A stretch of 33,982 nt of DNA, from the NCBI GenBank assembly GCA_946406555.1, contig CAMJLB010000019.1, positions 1 to 33,982 of the forward strand, read 5' to 3'. Shown one piece after another: positions 7,662 to 16,181 of this stretch; the first letter of the stretch is position 1; the number at the start of each line of letters is the position of its first letter. Made by a program: the position numbers and the translations under genes. Source of the stretch: an uncultured Prevotellaceae bacterium (lineage in GTDB: Bacteria > Bacteroidota > Bacteroidia > Bacteroidales > Bacteroidaceae). Under the pieces are notes generated by a model. It was not told the origin of the DNA and searched no databases. It worked only from the letters and a program-made list of their open reading frames with translations.

Positions 7662-8909
7662 ATGAAAAAAGTAATGATGATGGCCATGATGGCAGCAGCT
7701 GCCGCAACGGCCTTTGCACAGGAAGACCTGGTGAAAGAAGCTAAGAAGCAGTTTACCAAGGGCGAATTTGACCAGGCTGCTCAGACCCTGGCTCCGGCAC
7801 TCACATCGAGTGCCACGGAAGACAAGGCTGAGGCATGGCACTTGCAGAGCGAAATTATGCAGGGCAAGTTTTCGGCCATCAACGCACAGGAGGTGGAGGC
7901 GAAGGTGAAGAAGACTGGTGCCGCCTACGACACGCTGGGCATGCACAATGCCGCCGTGGAGGCTATCAAGGCCGCCATAAAGTGCGATGAGTTCGACCGG
8001 CAGCCCAACGAGAAGGGAAAAGTGAAGATACGCTTCCGCAAAGACGCTCAGGCCAAGCTGGCAAACACCCGCCTCTCGCTCATCAATGCCGGACTGTTCT
8101 TCTATAACCATAAAGACCTCGACAAGGCCGTTTCCACATGGGCTACCTATCTCGACAGTGCCGAAGACCCACTCTTCGAGGGAATGAACCTCATGCAGGA
8201 TCAGTATCGCTCGGAGATAGCCTACTATGCCGGACTGGCCGCCTACCAGAAGAAAGACTATGCATCTGCCGAGAAATATGCCAACATCGCTGCCCAAGAC
8301 CCTGCCAAAGCTGAGGATGCCAACGAGATTCTGCTCTTCTCGAAGAAGGAGAACCTGAAGACCCCCGCTGATTCGGCTGCCTATGTGGCCATGGTAAAGG
8401 ACCTGCACAAGCAGAAGCCCGATGAGAAGCGTTATTTCAACCTGCTTATGGACTACTACACCCATGCCAAGAACATGCCCGCCCTGAAGGCATGGGCTGA
8501 AGAAGAGATTGCCCTGAATGCAGAAAACAGCATGGCTTGGGCATTGAAAGGCGAGGTGCAGATGAACGACCGCGAGTGGGACAATGCCGTAGAGAGCTAC
8601 AAGAAGGCCATCGAAATCGACCCCACCTTCGTGCAGTGCCTCTTCAATGCCGGTGTGTGCCTCAACTCGAAGGCTATCGACCTGAAGGATCAGCTGGCCG
8701 ACAAGAAGACCGGCGGACTCACCAAGGAGAACGCCGACAAGGTGAAAGCCATACTCAACGAGTCGCTCACCTTCCTGGAGCGCGCCAAGGAGATAGACCC
8801 CAACCGCGAAAAGGTGAACTGGGCTTATCCTCTCTATCAAATCTACTACTCGCTGGGCGATACCGCCAAGAGCAACGAGATGGAAAAACTCGTGAATGCT
8901 GGCAAATAA
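7662..8909 (+). CDS. Exported tetratricopeptide repeat protein
   Basis: A 415-residue protein with a clear signal peptide (MKKVMMMAMMAAAAATAFA, cleavage before QEDL) and helical TPR-like repeats throughout. A well-formed repeat is visible at about residues 285-325 (MAWALKGEVQMNDREWDNAV, then SYKKAIEIDPTF). It is probably periplasmic or outer-membrane associated and acts as a protein-binding scaffold. It starts 26 bases after gyrA with no promoter box in between, so it may be read from the gyrA transcript. The next gene encodes a diverged paralogue of matching order: both have a KGRV/KGKV segment followed by a basic stretch, a YIDCERQPLF/YLDSAEDPLF segment, and a terminal KVNWAYPLYQIYYSL/KQKWGPALYRIYLNL motif. 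Confidence 0.8.
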   Translation: MKKVMMMAMMAAAAATAFAQEDLVKEAKKQFTKGEFDQAAQTLAPALTSSATEDKAEAWHLQSEIMQGKFSAINAQEVEAKVKKTGAAYDTLGMHNAAVEAIKAAIKCDEFDRQPNEKGKVKIRFRKDAQAKLANTRLSLINAGLFFYNHKDLDKAVSTWATYLDSAEDPLFEGMNLMQDQYRSEIAYYAGLAAYQKKDYASAEKYANIAAQDPAKAEDANEILLFSKKENLKTPADSAAYVAMVKDLHKQKPDEKRYFNLLMDYYTHAKNMPALKAWAEEEIALNAENSMAWALKGEVQMNDREWDNAVESYKKAIEIDPTFVQCLFNAGVCLNSKAIDLKDQLADKKTGGLTKENADKVKAILNESLTFLERAKEIDPNREKVNWAYPLYQIYYSLGDTAKSNEMEKLVNAGK

Positions 8910-8940
8910 GCTGATGGGCATTACGAAAAGCATATACAAG

Positions 8941-8996
8941 AGAAACGGGCTGTGCAGGCTAACGGCTATGCACAGCCAGTTTCTCTTTCTTCTTTT
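8941..8996 (+). terminator. Terminator-like hairpin overlapping the next gene's start
   Basis: AGAAACGGGCTGTGCA (8941-8956) pairs with TGCACAGCCAGTTTCT (8969-8984) with one mismatch and a 12-base loop, followed by the pyrimidine tract CTTTCTTCTTTT. It has the form of a Rho-independent terminator for the gyrA-TPR unit. The candidate ATG of the next gene (8968-8970) lies at the loop-stem boundary, and the T-rich tail encodes the Phe/Leu core of that protein's signal peptide. It may work as an attenuator instead of a full stop. Confidence 0.6.
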
Positions 8997-10164
8997 CGTT
9001 CTGCCGTTTTCTCTTTTTTCCATTCATAGTGCCTTTGCTCAGAAAAAGGAAATCAGCCAGGCACGATCCTACCTGAAAAGCGGTAAAGATTATGACAAGG
9101 CCGAACGACTGATGACCGACCTGCTGAAAGATTCGTCCAACCGTTCAAACGAACGTATTTATGTGCTTTGGTACGAGGCTGTTAAGGCACAGTACGACCA
9201 AGCCAACATGAGGCTCTACCTGAAGCAGAAACAAGACACGGCCGCCTTCTTTGACCTGAACCGCCGCATGTTTACCATACTCGAGAGGCTCGACTCGCTC
9301 GACATGCGACCCGACAAGAAAGGGCGTGTAGACCTGGAGTATCGCAAGAAGCACGCCGCCCTGCTCGACAGCTACCGTCGCAATCTCTTCGGTGCTGGCT
9401 CTTACCATGTGCGCAAGGCCGAATACCAGAAAGCTTTCGATTATTTTGAACGTTATATAGACTGCGAACGTCAGCCACTCTTCACCGACTACCACTACGA
9501 CAGTCTCGACACGCGCATGCCAGAAGCGGCATATTGGGCCGTGTTTTGTGGATATAAGATTCAAGATCCTGTCCTCACGCTGCGTTATCGGAAGCTGGCC
9601 TTGCGCGACACCGCCAAGGTGCAATACACCATGCAGTACATGGCAGAGGCCCGACGATGGCTGAAAGACCAGGAATACTACGTAAAGACGCTCGAAAACG
9701 GTTTCCGCCGCTTCCCCATGTCTACTTATTTTTTTCCACGCCTGCTCGACAGTTACACTGTGCAAGGACGGCTCGACAAGGCACTTGCCTTGTCTGACTC
9801 GGCGCTGCAGGTGTGCGACTCGTGCGAAATCTTCCTCTTTGCCAAGAGCACCACGCTGTTGCGCATGGAGAAATATGGCGAAAGCGTGAAGGTGAGCAAC
9901 CGCCTCATCGAACTGAACGACTCACTGGCTGAGCCGTACTTCAATGCCGGTACAGCCTACCTGAACATGGCCTTGAAACTCGATGAGCGAAAAGACAAGA
10001 AACAACTGCGACAGATATATCAAAAAGCCCGCGCTCACATAGAGCGCTACCGGCAGCTCGCACCCAACGAGAAACAGAAATGGGGACCGGCACTCTATCG
10101 CATCTACCTGAATCTGAACATGGGCAAGCAGTTCGATGAAATAGACCAGCTGCTGAAGAAATAA
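8968..10164 (+). CDS. Exported tetratricopeptide repeat protein, paralogue of the preceding gene
   Basis: From the ATG at 8968 this is a 398-residue protein with a hydrophobic export signal (core FLFLLFVLPFSLF, predicted cleavage after SAFA). Helical TPR-like repeats follow and end with a motif shared with the upstream protein. The start is uncertain. ATGs at 8896 (overlapping the upstream gene by 14 bases) and 8914 are in frame and would give the signal a basic N-region, which the 8968 start lacks; but they require the preceding hairpin to be translated. I chose 8968 because the signal length is then normal. No promoter box is visible. It is probably a periplasmic or outer-membrane scaffold; its partner is unknown. 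Confidence 0.75.
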   Translation: MHSQFLFLLFVLPFSLFSIHSAFAQKKEISQARSYLKSGKDYDKAERLMTDLLKDSSNRSNERIYVLWYEAVKAQYDQANMRLYLKQKQDTAAFFDLNRRMFTILERLDSLDMRPDKKGRVDLEYRKKHAALLDSYRRNLFGAGSYHVRKAEYQKAFDYFERYIDCERQPLFTDYHYDSLDTRMPEAAYWAVFCGYKIQDPVLTLRYRKLALRDTAKVQYTMQYMAEARRWLKDQEYYVKTLENGFRRFPMSTYFFPRLLDSYTVQGRLDKALALSDSALQVCDSCEIFLFAKSTTLLRMEKYGESVKVSNRLIELNDSLAEPYFNAGTAYLNMALKLDERKDKKQLRQIYQKARAHIERYRQLAPNEKQKWGPALYRIYLNLNMGKQFDEIDQLLKK

Positions 10165-10211
10165 TCTTCCAGATATTGCCACATCACTACTTAACAACGC
10201 AATTCACACGA

Positions 10212-12503
10212 ATGTCACGTATGAAACCATATCTTCTTTTTTCTCTGCTGGCGGTGAACTTCGTCAAGGTTGATGCTGCCGATGTGGAGTGGTATGACGG
10301 CAGCCATGCCGTGACCTATCAGGTAGAAGGAAAGCCTTCGCCCGTTGTACAGATGGCCCTTCGCCTGTTTGAAGGCGACATGCTATTGGTAACCGGACAA
10401 AAGGCTCAGGAAGCCAAAAAGGCTGCCATACGCATTGTTCAAGGCAAGGGCACCGACGATGGCTTCCGCCTAAGCGTGAAAAACGGGCAGGTGGTGGTTG
10501 AAGGCCACAACGCCCGAGGCACGGCCTACGGTCTGTTGGAGCTGAGCCGCCTGTCGGGCGTGTCGCCATGGGTGTGGTGGGGCGACGTGCGCCCTCATAG
10601 CCGCAACCGCCTGACGTTGCCCGACACCTTCCTGCTTGAGCATACGCCCTCAGTGCAGTACCGCGGCATTTTCATCAACGATGAGGACTGGAGCCTGCGC
10701 CAATGGTCGAAAGACGGCATGGGGCCGCAGACCTACCGCAAACTCTTCGAACTGATGCTGCGCCTGCGAGGCAACATCATCTGGCCTGCCATGCACGACT
10801 GCTCGCCTGGCTTCTTCACCGTAAAAGGCAATAAGGAGATGGCCGACTCGTTCGGAATCCTCATTGGCACCAGTCACTGCGAGCCGCTATTGCGCAACAA
10901 TGTGGCCGAATGGGACAAGAAGGAGCGCGGCGACTACAACTATATCACCAACCGAAGGCAGGTGCAGCAGTACTGGACCGAACGCCTCAAGCAGGTCAAG
11001 GGATCGGAAGAATTCTTTACCATTGGCATGCGTGGCATTCACGACGGCTCGATGGAGGGCGTGAAGACCAAGGAGGAGAAGCTCAACGGCTTGCAGCAGG
11101 TCATCGACGACCAGCGAGAGCTTATCAGAAAGTATTACAGGAAAGACGTAGAGCACGTTCCGCAGGTTTTCATACCTTATAAGGAGGTGCTTGAGATTTA
11201 CGAGAGTGGCCTGCGTGTGCCCGACGATGTCACGCTCATGTGGTGCGACGACAACTATGGCTACCTCACCCGCCTGCCCGATGCCGAACAGCAACAGCGG
11301 CAAGGCGGGGGAGGCATCTACTACCACCTGAGCTACTGGGGACGCCCCCACGACCATCTCTGGCTCACCACTACGCAGCCAGGCCTCGTCTATACAGAGA
11401 TGCGTGCCGCCTACGACCACAACTGCCGCAAGCTATGGATTGCCAATGTGCACGACCCGAAGGTGGCAGCCTATCAGCTGGAGCTGTTCATGGATATGGC
11501 ATGGGATATAGAGGCCCTCCCCTCCCCCGGACATCATCTCCACCGCTGGCTCGGCACGCAGTTCGGCAGCGAGGTGGGCAATGCCATCTATCCCGCCATG
11601 CGCGAACTATACCGTTTGAACGGCATTCGCCGGCCAGAGTTCATGGGCTTCACGCAGGTGGAGCTCGACAAGAAGAAATACCCTAACGGCAAGTCCGTGC
11701 CCACGAAAACCGAGTTCTCTCGCAAGGAGGCTTTCCAACGCATGAACGATTTTGCGCGCATCGAAGCCACCGTCGACGTCTACAGCCAGATGGTGCCAGC
11801 ATACTTGCGCGATGCTTATTTTGCCCACGTGCTCTACCCCGTGCATGCCTCTGCTGCCATGACGCGCAAGATGCTCGGCAGCGAGGAGCTGAGCCAGCAG
11901 GCCTACGACGAGATACAACGGCTGACAAGTCAGTATAACTCGCTGAACCGTGGAAAATGGAACGGCCTTATGTCGGCATCGCCCCGCGACCTGCCCGTCT
12001 TTGCCAAGGGGGCAAGGACAAAGCTGCCGCAGCACCCCACGGCAGGCCGTTTCGTGGCGTGCAATGCCGCCGACTACAGTGCTGTCGATATGCCACCGGG
12101 AGCCGCCGGAGCGACCACGGTTGACATGCTGGGACACTCCATGCAGGCTGTGGCACTGCCCAAGGGTTGCTCTCTTGTCTACGACTTTACAAGCCCTGCC
12201 GACGGCGATGCCTTGCTGCGCATGGCGATGATTCCTACGCAGCCCAGCGACCGGGGCGACCTGCGTTATGAGATGCAAATCGACGATGAGCCTGCCATGA
12301 CGGTCTCGCTGAAGGAACCCTACCGGTCGGAGCGATGGAAACAGAACGTGCTGCGTGGGCAGGCATTGCGCTCCGTGCCAGTGCGACTTACCAAAGGCAA
12401 CCACCGGCTACGCATCAAGGCCGTAGACGACCATGTCATTGCAGACCAGTGGATGATAGACTTCTGCAAAGACCGCGAGTTCTATGTCATACCTGTAAAA
12501 TAA
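10212..12503 (+). CDS. Glycoside hydrolase family 115 (xylan alpha-glucuronidase)
   Basis: About 763 residues with a signal peptide (MKPYLLFSLLAVNFVKVDAA, counted from the nearby Met at 10221). The body matches GH115, enzymes that remove (4-O-methyl)-glucuronic acid from glucuronoxylan. It has the N-terminal domain ending ARGTAYGLLELSRLSGVSPW, the core RGIFINDEDWSL, LMLRLRGNIIWPAMHD and GTSHCEP, and later FFTIGMRGIHDGSM and YYHLSYWGRPHDHLWL. A C-terminal beta-sandwich (from about residue 610) completes the usual layout. The enzyme is probably periplasmic. The esterase gene follows 14 bases later, so one transcript is likely. No SusC/SusD pair or sensor accompanies it here. The Met at 10176 would place extra residues ahead of the signal and is less likely. 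Confidence 0.9.
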   Translation: MSRMKPYLLFSLLAVNFVKVDAADVEWYDGSHAVTYQVEGKPSPVVQMALRLFEGDMLLVTGQKAQEAKKAAIRIVQGKGTDDGFRLSVKNGQVVVEGHNARGTAYGLLELSRLSGVSPWVWWGDVRPHSRNRLTLPDTFLLEHTPSVQYRGIFINDEDWSLRQWSKDGMGPQTYRKLFELMLRLRGNIIWPAMHDCSPGFFTVKGNKEMADSFGILIGTSHCEPLLRNNVAEWDKKERGDYNYITNRRQVQQYWTERLKQVKGSEEFFTIGMRGIHDGSMEGVKTKEEKLNGLQQVIDDQRELIRKYYRKDVEHVPQVFIPYKEVLEIYESGLRVPDDVTLMWCDDNYGYLTRLPDAEQQQRQGGGGIYYHLSYWGRPHDHLWLTTTQPGLVYTEMRAAYDHNCRKLWIANVHDPKVAAYQLELFMDMAWDIEALPSPGHHLHRWLGTQFGSEVGNAIYPAMRELYRLNGIRRPEFMGFTQVELDKKKYPNGKSVPTKTEFSRKEAFQRMNDFARIEATVDVYSQMVPAYLRDAYFAHVLYPVHASAAMTRKMLGSEELSQQAYDEIQRLTSQYNSLNRGKWNGLMSASPRDLPVFAKGARTKLPQHPTAGRFVACNAADYSAVDMPPGAAGATTVDMLGHSMQAVALPKGCSLVYDFTSPADGDALLRMAMIPTQPSDRGDLRYEMQIDDEPAMTVSLKEPYRSERWKQNVLRGQALRSVPVRLTKGNHRLRIKAVDDHVIADQWMIDFCKDREFYVIPVK

Positions 12504-12517
12504 ACAGACGAAAAAAC

Positions 12518-13372
12518 ATGAGGCGAAGCATTTTTTTCTTAACTATGTTTCTCTTGTTGGCAACATCGGGCCATAGCCAGACTGCAGTGCCAGTGATTCT
12601 CACTGCAGGACAGTCGAATGCCGATGGACGAGTGCCCCTCAATGAGCTGCCAGATACAATCAAGTATCGCCATTGCCAGTGGAGCTATGGCAGTGGCGAC
12701 TTCGAGTCGGCCACAGGCCGCTTCACGCCATTTGCTCCTCGGGTGGCCAAGCCCAAGATCGAGGCCAGCTGGGGCTTCGATGCGGTAGTCTACTATCTGC
12801 TTGAGCAGCATTGGCGGCAACCCTTCTATGTCATTAAGCATACCGATGGCGGAACGGCCATCGACCCCTCGTGCAAGAGCAGTACTCACGGCCTCTACTG
12901 GAGTGCCGACACCGCCTTTCTCAACCACACCACGTCGGCCAGCCATGGTGGGCGCTCACTGCTGAAAGCCTTTGCCCGGCAAATAGATGACTGCTTGCCC
13001 AACCTGCCTGAGGGGTACGACATCAAATTCTTGTTGTGGCATCAGGGCGAGAGCGATCAGCAGGCCGACAGCCTCTACTACAACAACCTGAAGGCTGTGG
13101 TGGCTTTCATACGTCAGCATCTGGTGCAGGCCACGGGCAATGCCAAGTATGCCCAGCTGCCCGTGATATGTGCCACCTATTCCAGACAGAGCCGCATGCG
13201 CAGCCAGCGTGTGGTCGATGCGCTGCTGCAACTGTCGCACGACGATGCCCATTTCCATGTGATTGATGCAAGCGACCTGTCTATCCTGCGCGACCGCCTG
13301 CACTTCGATGCCAAGGGGGCGCTGACGCTTGGGCAACGGGTCTACTCCACCATCGTGGAAATTGGCCTATAG
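12518..13372 (+). CDS. SGNH/SASA-family carbohydrate acetylesterase
   Basis: A 284-residue exported esterase. The signal peptide runs to about residue 20 (core FFLTMFLLLATSGHS). The catalytic serine is Ser33 in the block GQSNADGR. The second block, WHQGESD, and the terminal DRLHFDAKG with its Asp-x-x-His dyad are all present, as in the SASA family (sialate O-acetylesterase and carbohydrate esterase family 6 acetylxylan esterases). Next to a GH115 enzyme the likelier substrate is acetylated xylan, not sialic acid; this is inference from context. An open frame extends upstream inside the GH115 gene, but the ATG at 12518 sits directly before the export signal and after an A-rich stretch, so I placed the start there. 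Confidence 0.85.
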   Translation: MRRSIFFLTMFLLLATSGHSQTAVPVILTAGQSNADGRVPLNELPDTIKYRHCQWSYGSGDFESATGRFTPFAPRVAKPKIEASWGFDAVVYYLLEQHWRQPFYVIKHTDGGTAIDPSCKSSTHGLYWSADTAFLNHTTSASHGGRSLLKAFARQIDDCLPNLPEGYDIKFLLWHQGESDQQADSLYYNNLKAVVAFIRQHLVQATGNAKYAQLPVICATYSRQSRMRSQRVVDALLQLSHDDAHFHVIDASDLSILRDRLHFDAKGALTLGQRVYSTIVEIGL

Positions 13373-13457
13373 CCAACCCCATGCATCGCATACCGGCAAG
13401 CAGCTTACTTGCATAACCGTTTAAAAAACTTTCTCTAAACAAAAAAACATCATCATC

Positions 13458-14294
13458 ATGACAAGTAACGACATGGACTACAGGAAAATTTTCGAGACAA
13501 TGGTCTGCCAAACCGAACGCTACCTTACCGAAAGCCGGCTGAAGACAATGGTGCTGGGCTTCTCTGGCGGGTTGGACTCTACAGTGACCGCCGCCATCTG
13601 CCACGAGGTGGCGAAACGCAATCCTGCGCTGAAGTTCATTGGCGTGAGCCTTCCCTGTTCTACCAATAGCGCCGAAGAAAACTCATCGGCAGCGGTGGCC
13701 ATGCATGCCTTCGCCACCGAGTGCTGGGTGGAAAACCTTCAGAAGGAATATCTGCTCATGAGGGCCACCTGTGAGCAACACTATCCGTCGACCCCCATTT
13801 CACAGGGTAACATCAAGGCCCGCCTGCGCATGATATACCTATATAATATTGCATCGGTCACCGGTGGACTGGTTATGGACACCGACAACCTGACAGAACA
13901 CAATCTGGGCTTTTGGACTATCCACGGCGACGTGGCCGACCTGAACCCCATCGGCAGCCTGTGGAAGCATGAGGTTTATGAGCTATGTCGCTATCTCTTC
14001 ACCGAGGTCTACCCCAGCTCCGACGATCCGCGTCATAAGGCGCTGCGGGCTGCCTACGACATCACACCTACCGACGGCAACGGCGTAGCCACCGGAGGCG
14101 ACATGGCTCAAATTGCGCCAGGCCATACTTACGAAGAGGTTGACGATATTCTTGCCTCTTATCTGGAGCACGGCCAGCAGGCCGTTGCCGCTCTGACCCA
14201 AAAGTATGGAGAAGAAACCGTAGAGCGCGTGCTCAGCCGACACCGCAATTCAGCTTATAAGCGGCAAAGCATGCCTTATGTCATAAAATTGTAA
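13458..14294 (+). CDS. nadE: Ammonia-type NAD+ synthase
   Basis: A 278-residue protein made of the synthetase domain only, lacking the glutaminase half found in the protein at 1395. It shows the ATP pyrophosphatase P-loop SGGLDSTVT at residues 36-44, an RLRMIYLYNIA helix, the segment DTDNLTEHNLGFWTIHGDVADLNPI (given only as a landmark) and a C-terminal SAYKRQSMP motif, all as in NadE. The usual GTxN/GTDH turn here reads DTDN. It would use free ammonia to amidate deamido-NAD, or draw on another amidotransferase. The start at 13458 follows an A-rich spacer; the Met at 13473 is an alternative. Having two NAD synthases in one stretch is unusual. Confidence 0.88.
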   Translation: MTSNDMDYRKIFETMVCQTERYLTESRLKTMVLGFSGGLDSTVTAAICHEVAKRNPALKFIGVSLPCSTNSAEENSSAAVAMHAFATECWVENLQKEYLLMRATCEQHYPSTPISQGNIKARLRMIYLYNIASVTGGLVMDTDNLTEHNLGFWTIHGDVADLNPIGSLWKHEVYELCRYLFTEVYPSSDDPRHKALRAAYDITPTDGNGVATGGDMAQIAPGHTYEEVDDILASYLEHGQQAVAALTQKYGEETVERVLSRHRNSAYKRQSMPYVIKL

Positions 14295-14349
14295 ATGCCC
14301 CATGACCGTTACGAAATATAACGACTCACAAGAAACCATCCCTCTATGA

Positions 14350-14394
14350 ATAAAAGCCCCTGCACATCCTGCGCAATACAGGACATGCAGGGGC
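14350..14394 (-). terminator. Rho-independent terminator of the cyd-Sel1 operon
   Basis: GCCCCTGCACATCCTG (14356-14371) pairs with CAGGACATGCAGGGGC (14379-14394) apart from a symmetric two-base internal loop, with a seven-base loop. Read on the minus strand the stem is followed by TTTTATT, so it ends transcription of the Sel1 gene just upstream. The plus-strand side has no T-run. Confidence 0.8.
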
Positions 14395-14404
14395 AATGTA
14401 AAGG

Positions 14405-14977
14405 TCATTTTCCTATCAGCGTGAGTATGCGCTTGGCATCCTCGTCTCCATCGGCAGCTTCCTGCCGCAGCTCGGCCAGAATCTCCTTGCCTCCCTTTTC
14501 GTTTTTCACGGCGCGGGCGAGCCATTTCTTTGCCTGTGCCTGGTCGGCCTCAATGCCTTTTCCCTTCAGATAGGCCTTTCCCAGCGCCAGCTCGGCATCG
14601 GCATTGCCTTGAGCAGCAGCCTTCTTGAACAGCTCCACGGCCTTCTTGCGGTCTTTCTTCACGCCATCGCCATCGCGGTAGCAGTCGCCCAGCTGGTACT
14701 GTGCCTTGGCAAAGCCCTGGTTGGCCGACTTCTCATACCACTGGAAGGCCAGCTGGTCGTTTTCCTGAGTGCCACGCCCCTTGTCGTAGCATCGGCCCAG
14801 CCGGTACTGCGCCTTCTTATGCCCTTTCTCGGCTGCTGCCTTCAGCTTGGGGAAGGCTGCAGCATAGTTTTTTTCATCGTAGAGTTTCTTGCCCTCCTGA
14901 TAGAGTTTGTCAGCACTCTGTGCACTGGCCGCCACGACGAGCATGGCCGTCACAATCATTGTGATTAGTCGCTTCAT
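14405..14977 (-). CDS. Exported Sel1-repeat protein
   Basis: A 190-residue protein with a signal peptide (MKRLITMIVTAMLVVAASA, cleavage before QSADK) and about four Sel1-like helical repeats of ~36 residues. The repeats carry the typical AAEKGHKKAQYRLGRCYDKG, SANQGFAKAQYQLGDCYRDG and AAAQGNADAELALGKAYLKG patterns. Such repeats bind protein partners. The gene lies 30 bases downstream of cydB on the same strand, and the operon terminator follows its stop, so it is probably the last gene of the cytochrome bd operon. Whether it helps assembly of the oxidase is unknown. Confidence 0.8.
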   Translation of the reverse strand: MKRLITMIVTAMLVVAASAQSADKLYQEGKKLYDEKNYAAAFPKLKAAAEKGHKKAQYRLGRCYDKGRGTQENDQLAFQWYEKSANQGFAKAQYQLGDCYRDGDGVKKDRKKAVELFKKAAAQGNADAELALGKAYLKGKGIEADQAQAKKWLARAVKNEKGGKEILAELRQEAADGDEDAKRILTLIGK

Positions 14978-15007
14978 TTTGTTGCTCTTATGTTGTAAAC
15001 TAAATGT

Positions 15008-16153
15008 TTAGTAGGCATGGTCGGTCTGTATCTCCTGCCTGTCGAGTTTCTTGGCATCAATCTTCCGCCAGCAGTAGACGATGTATGCCAGCACAAAGGG
15101 AACGAGGAAAGATACATAGAACATGGTGCGCAATGTGAACTCGCTGCTGCATGAATTGGCGATGGTGAGCGACGACTGCAGGTCGGCCGTAGAGGGATAG
15201 TAGGCCGTGTGGTTCCATGCTGAGCACAGCAGCAGGGGCAGCACGGTGAGCACCGTGCCGATGCCTGCGGGCCAGATGCCCTTTACGTAGTCTCGCGAAA
15301 GAACCGTCTTTCCAATACCAAAGAGCACCAAGGCTACACCTATTACAAATATCAGTAGCAATGGCCACATCTCGATGAAATTGGTGAGATACTTGTACGG
15401 CTCCAAAAAGATGAGCCCTTCATCGTTGTAGGCATAGCCGTCTTTGAGCAGCAGATGCACCAGATAGGCCACGAAGAGCACGACGAAGGGCACGGCATTT
15501 CCTATCAGGCGTACTGAGCCACGCGAGCGTATGTCTTCGTCGGCCACATTGTTCATCACATATAGTATGCCCAGCACCCGTGCGAGGAACATTACAGCCA
15601 GGCCGAATACCAGCACCCAGGGATTGAGCAGGGCGTCGAGGCCATGTGAGGCATTTGCCCAACGGCTGATGACTGGCGTGACGGCCCCAGCATCTACCAG
15701 GTTGCCTTTCTCTACGATGAAGTTCGACCCTTCGAAAAAGGTAGCCACGGCACCGCCCAGAAGCAGCGGACCGAGCAGACCATTGAGCACGAGGAAGAAC
15801 TGGAAGGTGCGCGGACCAAGGAAGTTGCCCAGTTTGTTTTGAAATTCATAGCTCACGGCCTGTAGCACAAAGGTGAAGAGAATCGCCATCCACAGCCAGT
15901 AGGCTCCGCCAAAACTGGTGCTGTAGAACAGGGGAAACGAGGCAAAGAAAGCCCCGCCAAAGGTGACCAGCGTGGTGAACGTGAATTCCCACTTCCGCCC
16001 CGTGGAGTTGATAACCAGGCGTTTGCCCTCTTCCGTCCAGCCGAGCGAGCGCATGCAAGAGTTGGCTCCCTGCACGAAAAGCAGGAACACGAGGAGAGCG
16101 CCGAGCAGCGACACGACGAAGCACCAGTAATGTTGTAGGAATGTGTATGTCAT
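15008..16153 (-). CDS. cydB: Cytochrome bd ubiquinol oxidase subunit II
   Basis: A 381-residue polytopic membrane protein with about eight to nine membrane segments, matching CydB in length and in blocks such as FVQGANSCMRSLGWTEEGKRL near the N terminus and the final pair of helices. With CydA it forms the high-affinity oxidase that passes electrons from quinol to oxygen and lets anaerobes use or remove traces of oxygen. It starts 28 bases after cydA on the minus strand and must be co-transcribed with it. The spacer carries an A/T-rich word pattern (see findings). Confidence 0.93.
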   Translation of the reverse strand: MTYTFLQHYWCFVVSLLGALLVFLLFVQGANSCMRSLGWTEEGKRLVINSTGRKWEFTFTTLVTFGGAFFASFPLFYSTSFGGAYWLWMAILFTFVLQAVSYEFQNKLGNFLGPRTFQFFLVLNGLLGPLLLGGAVATFFEGSNFIVEKGNLVDAGAVTPVISRWANASHGLDALLNPWVLVFGLAVMFLARVLGILYVMNNVADEDIRSRGSVRLIGNAVPFVVLFVAYLVHLLLKDGYAYNDEGLIFLEPYKYLTNFIEMWPLLLIFVIGVALVLFGIGKTVLSRDYVKGIWPAGIGTVLTVLPLLLCSAWNHTAYYPSTADLQSSLTIANSCSSEFTLRTMFYVSFLVPFVLAYIVYCWRKIDAKKLDRQEIQTDHAY

Positions 16154-16181
16154 CTTTCAATTGTCTTTTATGGATTATCGA

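Noticed and set aside
7629..9023. Long antisense frame across the first TPR gene
   Set aside because: Low-complexity Leu/Val/His-rich reading with no recognisable domain; it is a shadow of the sense gene.
12335..12517. Upstream extension of the acetylesterase inside the GH115 gene
   Set aside because: It would put about 60 Arg/Ala-rich residues before a good signal peptide; the start at 12518 is better.
14999..15012. Palindrome ACTAAATGTTTAGT at the end of cydB as an operator
   Set aside because: The halves are short, A/T-rich and overlap the stop codon; nothing else supports a regulatory role.
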